Shown piece by piece: positions 5,362-7,394 of a DNA stretch of 7,394 nucleotides. A program made the translations under genes and the position numbers. The notes beneath the pieces are model-generated. The model saw nothing but the letters and a program-made list of their open reading frames with translations, was not told where the DNA came from and did no database searches. Numbering within the stretch: the stretch's first letter is position 1; each line of letters begins with the position of its first letter. The DNA is from an uncultured Candidatus Melainabacteria bacterium (GTDB taxonomy: Bacteria > Cyanobacteriota > Vampirovibrionia > Gastranaerophilales > Gastranaerophilaceae), in assembly GCA_934717895.1 (NCBI GenBank), contig CAKUZO010000077.1:1-7394 (forward strand), read 5' to 3'.

Positions 5362-5751
5362 ATGAGACCGTTTAACTTAAGAGAATACTTAAAAAATCCG
5401 CAAAGAAAAATTACTACAAAGGATGGCAGAAGAGCACGAATTATTTGTGTTGACAGATGTGGATTAAATACAAAGCAAATTGTAGCGTTAATCACAATAC
5501 CAAATGGAGATGAGATTATTAAGACTTATTGGGAAGATGGAGTAGAAACAAGAGGAACGAAAGATAATCCATATGATTTATTTTTCGCACCAGAGAAGAA
5601 AGAAGGTTGGATAAATATTTATAAATATAATCTATCTTCAATGATAACTCCTGGGTCACAAGTTTATAATACAAAGGAAGAAGCGGAATCAGCAATAGGA
5701 AGTGGTCTTGTGGACTATATTTCAACAATTAAAATCCAATGGGAGGAGTAA
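5362..5751 (+). CDS. Small phage protein, first copy of a tandem duplicate pair
   Basis: This 129-residue protein begins MRPFNLREYLKNPQRKITTK and then DGRRARIICVDRCG; later it has NPYDLFFAPEKKEGWINIYK and it ends IKIQWEE. The next gene carries the same landmarks in the same order, so the two are paralogues from a tandem duplication. Proteins with this FNLxEYLxNPxRKxxTxDG start are, to my knowledge, frequent in Bacteroides phages and prophages and have no known function. The ribosome binding site is weak (AAGAAG). The fold looks mostly beta-stranded, with no membrane segment. The two copies differ in the middle: this one has an insert-like TIPNGDEIIKTYWEDGVETR stretch and a different pre-C-terminal loop. 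Confidence 0.75.
   Translation: MRPFNLREYLKNPQRKITTKDGRRARIICVDRCGLNTKQIVALITIPNGDEIIKTYWEDGVETRGTKDNPYDLFFAPEKKEGWINIYKYNLSSMITPGSQVYNTKEEAESAIGSGLVDYISTIKIQWEE
5742..5748 (+). promoter_or_regulatory. Ribosome binding site inside the preceding stop region
   Basis: GGAGGAG forms the W-E-E-stop end of the first duplicate gene and sits six bases before the ATG at 5755. It supports that start and implies coupled translation of the duplicate pair. Confidence 0.7.
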
Positions 5752-5754
5752 ACT

Positions 5755-6129
5755 ATGAAACAGTTTAATTTAGATGAATACTTGAAGAATCCAGACCGAA
5801 AAATTGTAACTAGAGATGGTTATGCTGCGAGGATTCTCTGCACAGATAAAAAGGGTAAATGGCCTATTGTAGCACTTGTTTATAAAGGTGATGAAGAAGA
5901 CGTAGTCACTTATACAAGAGATGGTCAGAAGTATATACCGAAAGCAGAAGTAAGTTTAAATGATTTGTTCTTTGCTCCTAAGAAAAAGGAATATTGGATA
6001 AATATATATGAAGATTCTTATGGGTCTCCTTGTACAGGTACTTTTTATGAAACTGAAGAAGAAGCTTTGGTTAACAAATCAACTGCACTTACTTATTTAA
6101 AGACTATTAAAGTAGAGTGGGAGGAGTAA
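5755..6129 (+). CDS. Small phage protein, second copy of the tandem duplicate pair
   Basis: This 124-residue paralogue of the preceding gene begins MKQFNLDEYLKNPDRKIVTR and then DGYAARILCTDKKGKWPIVA. It shares NDLFFAPKKKEYWINIYED in the middle and ends IKVEWEE. The two proteins match closely at both ends and in the LFFAPxKKExWINIY block, and diverge in between. The family is common in Bacteroides phages but has no known function. It starts three bases after the first copy's stop behind GGAGGAG, and its own end repeats the same E-E-stop ribosome binding site for the following gene. The product is likely soluble and beta-rich. Confidence 0.75.
   Translation: MKQFNLDEYLKNPDRKIVTRDGYAARILCTDKKGKWPIVALVYKGDEEDVVTYTRDGQKYIPKAEVSLNDLFFAPKKKEYWINIYEDSYGSPCTGTFYETEEEALVNKSTALTYLKTIKVEWEE
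6120..6126 (+). promoter_or_regulatory. Ribosome binding site that decides the start of the next gene
   Basis: GGAGGAG lies five bases before the ATG at 6132. The frame of the next gene is also open from a GTG at 6117, but that codon is upstream of this site and overlaps the previous coding end, so 6132 is the better start. Confidence 0.7.
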
Positions 6130-6131
6130 GT

Positions 6132-6494
6132 ATGGAATCAACTTATAATAGCTATATCCCAGAAGATTTAGCCAGAAAAATGCTGGATGTTGGGTTTCCT
6201 CTATACAAATATGGCGTAGGAAGTTATGATGGAAAACCATCTTTCTTTACAGTAGATGAGAATAACCCTATGTGGGAAACCTGTGACAGATTTAGGATTC
6301 CTACATATGCTGAAACTTTAGATATGCTTTTAGATAAAAATATTACAATCTCTATAGAACCAACAGATGAACTTAAGTTTGAATTTTTTGTCTATTTTCA
6401 GAGCACAAAAGGAAAGATAAGTAGTCTTTCTAGTGTACGCGATAATTTTAAAACGGCATTAAAAGATGCAACATCTATGGCTATTTATTTTTAA
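6132..6494 (+). CDS. 120-residue phage protein of unknown function
   Basis: The protein begins MESTYNSYIPEDLARKMLDV and then GFPLYKYG, and in the middle has RIPTYAETLDMLLDKNITIS. The pattern 'YNSYIPEDLAxKLxxxGFP ... PTYAExxDxLxxKxIxI' is one I know from many Bacteroides phage and prophage proteins with no assigned function. The start at 6132 is chosen because a strong GGAGGAG site lies just upstream. The C-terminal part contains FFVYFQSTKGK and an amphipathic helix. No membrane segment or catalytic motif is visible. It continues the tightly spaced run of small genes. Confidence 0.75.
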   Translation: MESTYNSYIPEDLARKMLDVGFPLYKYGVGSYDGKPSFFTVDENNPMWETCDRFRIPTYAETLDMLLDKNITISIEPTDELKFEFFVYFQSTKGKISSLSSVRDNFKTALKDATSMAIYF

Positions 6495-6504
6495 ATAATT
6501 TAAT

Positions 6505-6678
6505 ATGTTAGTAAAAGAACTTATTGAAGAACTTAGAAAGTTTCCTGAAGATGCTGATGTCATAGTTACAAGTACAAAATATAAAGGATATAATGTTATA
6601 TCTTCTGTTGGAGCTATGAGAACTGTTGAAACAGAGAAAGACAATGCTGAAATCATTTGTCCAGTATTGATTTTCTAA
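6505..6678 (+). CDS. 57-residue phage protein (ELIEELRKFPEDADV type), function unknown
   Basis: The ATG at 6505 opens a 57-codon frame ending in TAA at 6676-6678. The start MLVKELIEELRKFPEDADVI is a familiar pattern in short phage and prophage proteins, which usually have a helix, the FPxDADV turn and then beta strands; no function is known. It lies 10 bases after the previous stop, in phase with the operon layout, and only six bases before the first base of the tmRNA. The tmRNA could therefore be processed from the same transcript. The call rests on the recognisable N-terminal pattern and the spacing. Confidence 0.75.
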   Translation: MLVKELIEELRKFPEDADVIVTSTKYKGYNVISSVGAMRTVETEKDNAEIICPVLIF

Positions 6679-6684
6679 ATATAT

Positions 6685-7036
6685 GGGGGTGTTTTGGTTT
6701 TGATTACACTCTATTTGGTAGTACCTTATGCAGTAGATGTGCAGCCTACTCTAAAAAAGCACAAACCAATAAATGCTAACAAAGTTAGAAAATCAGTTAG
6801 AAGCCTTGTAGATTACATTAAATCTGCTATGCAGGCACCAGCAGTTTCTTTTGCAGTTGCTGCCTAACAACTGGCTTTAGTGTTTGTGCCTTAAACAAAT
6901 ACTTGGTGGATGATGGGTGGATGTTACCACCTGACTTTTGGAGTATTTCAGCAGTAATTGAAATACTATCCTAAGCATATAAATAAAGGTATTATTGAAG
7001 GTTTGTAAGACACAGGTTCGAGTCCTGTCACCTCCA
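6685..7036 (+). ncRNA. ssrA: tmRNA (transfer-messenger RNA), phage-encoded
   Basis: This 352-base gene has the tRNA-like and mRNA-like parts of a one-piece tmRNA, which frees stalled ribosomes and adds a degradation tag. The acceptor GGGGGTG (6685-6691) pairs with CACCTCC (7029-7035) and includes a third-pair G-U, the alanine identity element, with A7036 as discriminator. The 5' segment TTTTGGTTTTGATTAC and the T arm ACAGG-TTCGAGT-CCTGT are typical. TACCTT (6722-6727) pairs with AAGGTA (6986-6991) in helix P2, and CTAAGCATAT matches the conserved 3' strand. Pseudoknot 1 is AGTAG/CTACT (6732-6736, 6746-6750) with GTGC/GCAC (6739-6742, 6759-6762). Hairpins GGTGG/CCACC and AGTATTTC/GAAATACT (6942-6949, 6960-6967) lie in the downstream pseudoknot region. 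CCA is not encoded. No nearby promoter is evident. Confidence 0.93.
6775..6867 (+). other. tmRNA tag reading frame (30 codons plus TAA)
   Basis: The resume codon is most likely GCT at 6775, which follows TAAAT; T at -5 and A at -4 match the positions known to set the resume point in E. coli tmRNA. The frame encodes 30 residues, starting ANKVRKSVRS and ending APAVSFAVAA, and stops at TAA 6865-6867. The AVAA end fits the small, hydrophobic C-terminus recognised by ClpXP-type proteases. The tag is far longer than the usual 8 to 15 residues and is basic in its first half. Confidence 0.8.
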
Positions 7037-7045
7037 CTAATAAAT

Positions 7046-7177
7046 GGGGAAGTAGCATAATAAAAAAAAAACTCTTGAGCTTTTACTTCTGAAGAGATAG
7101 TGTTATTGAGAGTTACTTCGGGTTAATGCATTAGTTTCATAAGCTAAAGATTGTTTGTTCAAATCAAACCTTCCCCA
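7046..7177 (+). tRNA. tRNA-Met type (anticodon CAU), interrupted by a 58-base insert in the D-loop
   Basis: The acceptor GGGGAAG (7046-7052) pairs with CTTCCCC (7170-7176), with A7177 as discriminator. The D stem GCAT (7055-7058) pairs with ATGC (7126-7129), but its loop contains 58 extra bases after A14-A15-T16. Without them the loop is AAT-GGGTTA, which has the conserved G18-G19. The anticodon arm is TTAGT-TTCATAA-GCTAA and the T arm GTTTG-TTCAAAT-CAAAC. The joined tRNA would be 74 bases. G1-C72 is paired, so it is not an initiator tRNA; it is elongator methionine, or possibly the lysidine-modified isoleucine tRNA that also has CAU. It lies nine bases after the tmRNA. CCA is not encoded. 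Confidence 0.82.
7062..7119 (+). other. Intron-like insert in the D-loop of the CAU tRNA (58 bases)
   Basis: The insert starts with eight A residues, then AACTCT (7070-7075). It ends with AGAGTT (7109-7114) and ACTTC (7115-7119), directly before G18 of the tRNA. AACTCT and AGAGTT pair perfectly, and two further G-U pairs can extend the helix. CTTTT/AAGAG can form a small inner hairpin. The helix and the ACTTC boundary match the tRNA-Thr insert, although the insertion point in the tRNA differs. Confidence 0.7.
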
Positions 7178-7184
7178 CAATATC

Positions 7185-7280
7185 TAATCAGGAAGAGTCC
7201 AGTGAGAATCTGTTTGGAAACTGGCTACACATCACAGTTTGTCAGTTTGATGTATAGGGTAAACATAGCATACCTGATTA
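7185..7280 (+). ncRNA. Structured RNA of unknown type between tRNA-Met and the terminator
   Basis: TAATCAGG (7185-7192) and CCTGATTA (7273-7280) close a 96-base element with eight perfect pairs. Inside, TACACATCA (7226-7234) pairs with TGATGTATA (7248-7256) with one mismatch, and CCAGT (7199-7203) with ACTGG (7220-7224). Alternatively, AAACTGGC (7218-7225) pairs with GTCAGTTT (7241-7248) over eight pairs, so alternative folds or a pseudoknot are possible. There is no open reading frame. It matches no RNA family I recognise; GGAAGAGTCC faintly recalls RNase P RNA, but the rest does not. A Y-type RNA for the phage TROVE protein is one speculative option. A strong terminator follows eight bases later. 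Confidence 0.5.
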
Positions 7281-7288
7281 TGATTTAA

Positions 7289-7320
7289 GGACACTTCAGA
7301 ATGAGGTGTCCTTTTTATTT
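7289..7320 (+). terminator. Rho-independent terminator after the tmRNA/tRNA cluster
   Basis: GGACACTTC (7289-7297) and GAGGTGTCC (7303-7311) form a nine-pair stem with one G-U around the loop AGAAT, followed by TTTTTATTT. It would end the transcript carrying the tmRNA, tRNA-Met and the structured RNA. The remaining 74 bases to the window end are AT-rich, with no gene that I can support. Confidence 0.85.
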
Positions 7321-7394
7321 GTAAATTATTAAAACCTTATATATGATAGAGTATAGAGTCATAATTTGGAACTTCAGTGCTGATAGAGTAGAGC

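Noticed and set aside
5362..6129. CRISPR array or short direct repeats
   Set aside because: The only repeats here are the diverged duplicate genes and ribosome binding sites; there are no regularly spaced identical repeats.
7359..7394. Start of another tRNA at the window end (GTGCTGATAGAGTAGAGC looks like a D arm)
   Set aside because: No convincing T8-A9 and acceptor alignment could be made, and the rest lies outside the window.

Overview
The window looks like part of an AT-rich double-stranded DNA phage (or large prophage) genome whose host is probably a Bacteroidales bacterium. Every gene is on the + strand and tightly packed, with stop/start overlaps, many short phage-type proteins and a cluster of tRNA-like genes. 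One promoter fits the Bacteroides pattern (TTTG, 20 bases, TAnnTTTG). TAA, TAG and TGA all end genes, so the standard code is in use.

Layout. (1) 1-855: the end of a probable peptidoglycan hydrolase, a two-helix membrane protein that may belong to lysis, and a zinc-ribbon protein that overlaps it by 142 bases in another frame. (2) 861-4280: a promoter and a compact operon encoding a Ro60/Rsr-like TROVE-vWA protein, an 81-residue protein of unknown function, an AAA+ ATPase and a 90-residue protein, followed by a hairpin. (3) 4284-4780: tRNA-Ile(UAU), tRNA-Leu(UAA), two free-standing structured RNA elements, and a tRNA-Thr(UGU) interrupted by 52 bases. (4) 4846-6678: six small phage genes, including a tandem duplicate pair. 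(5) 6685-7320: a complete tmRNA with an unusually long 30-codon tag, a tRNA-Met-type gene interrupted by 58 bases in its D-loop, another structured RNA and a strong terminator.

The most interesting signal is a repeated RNA motif, a short helix AACTST/ASAGTT whose 3' strand runs straight into ACTTC. It occurs four times. Twice it is inserted into tRNA genes at different positions, and removing the insert restores a good cloverleaf each time. Twice it lies in stand-alone long hairpins with its strands in the opposite (circularly permuted) order. The same window encodes a TROVE protein, and that family binds Y RNAs, some of which carry tRNA-like modules in bacteria. I therefore propose, as a hypothesis, that the four elements are either a new type of tRNA intervening sequence or RNA ligands of the phage Ro-like protein/ATPase system. 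The tmRNA adds a further phage-encoded translation and RNA quality-control component.
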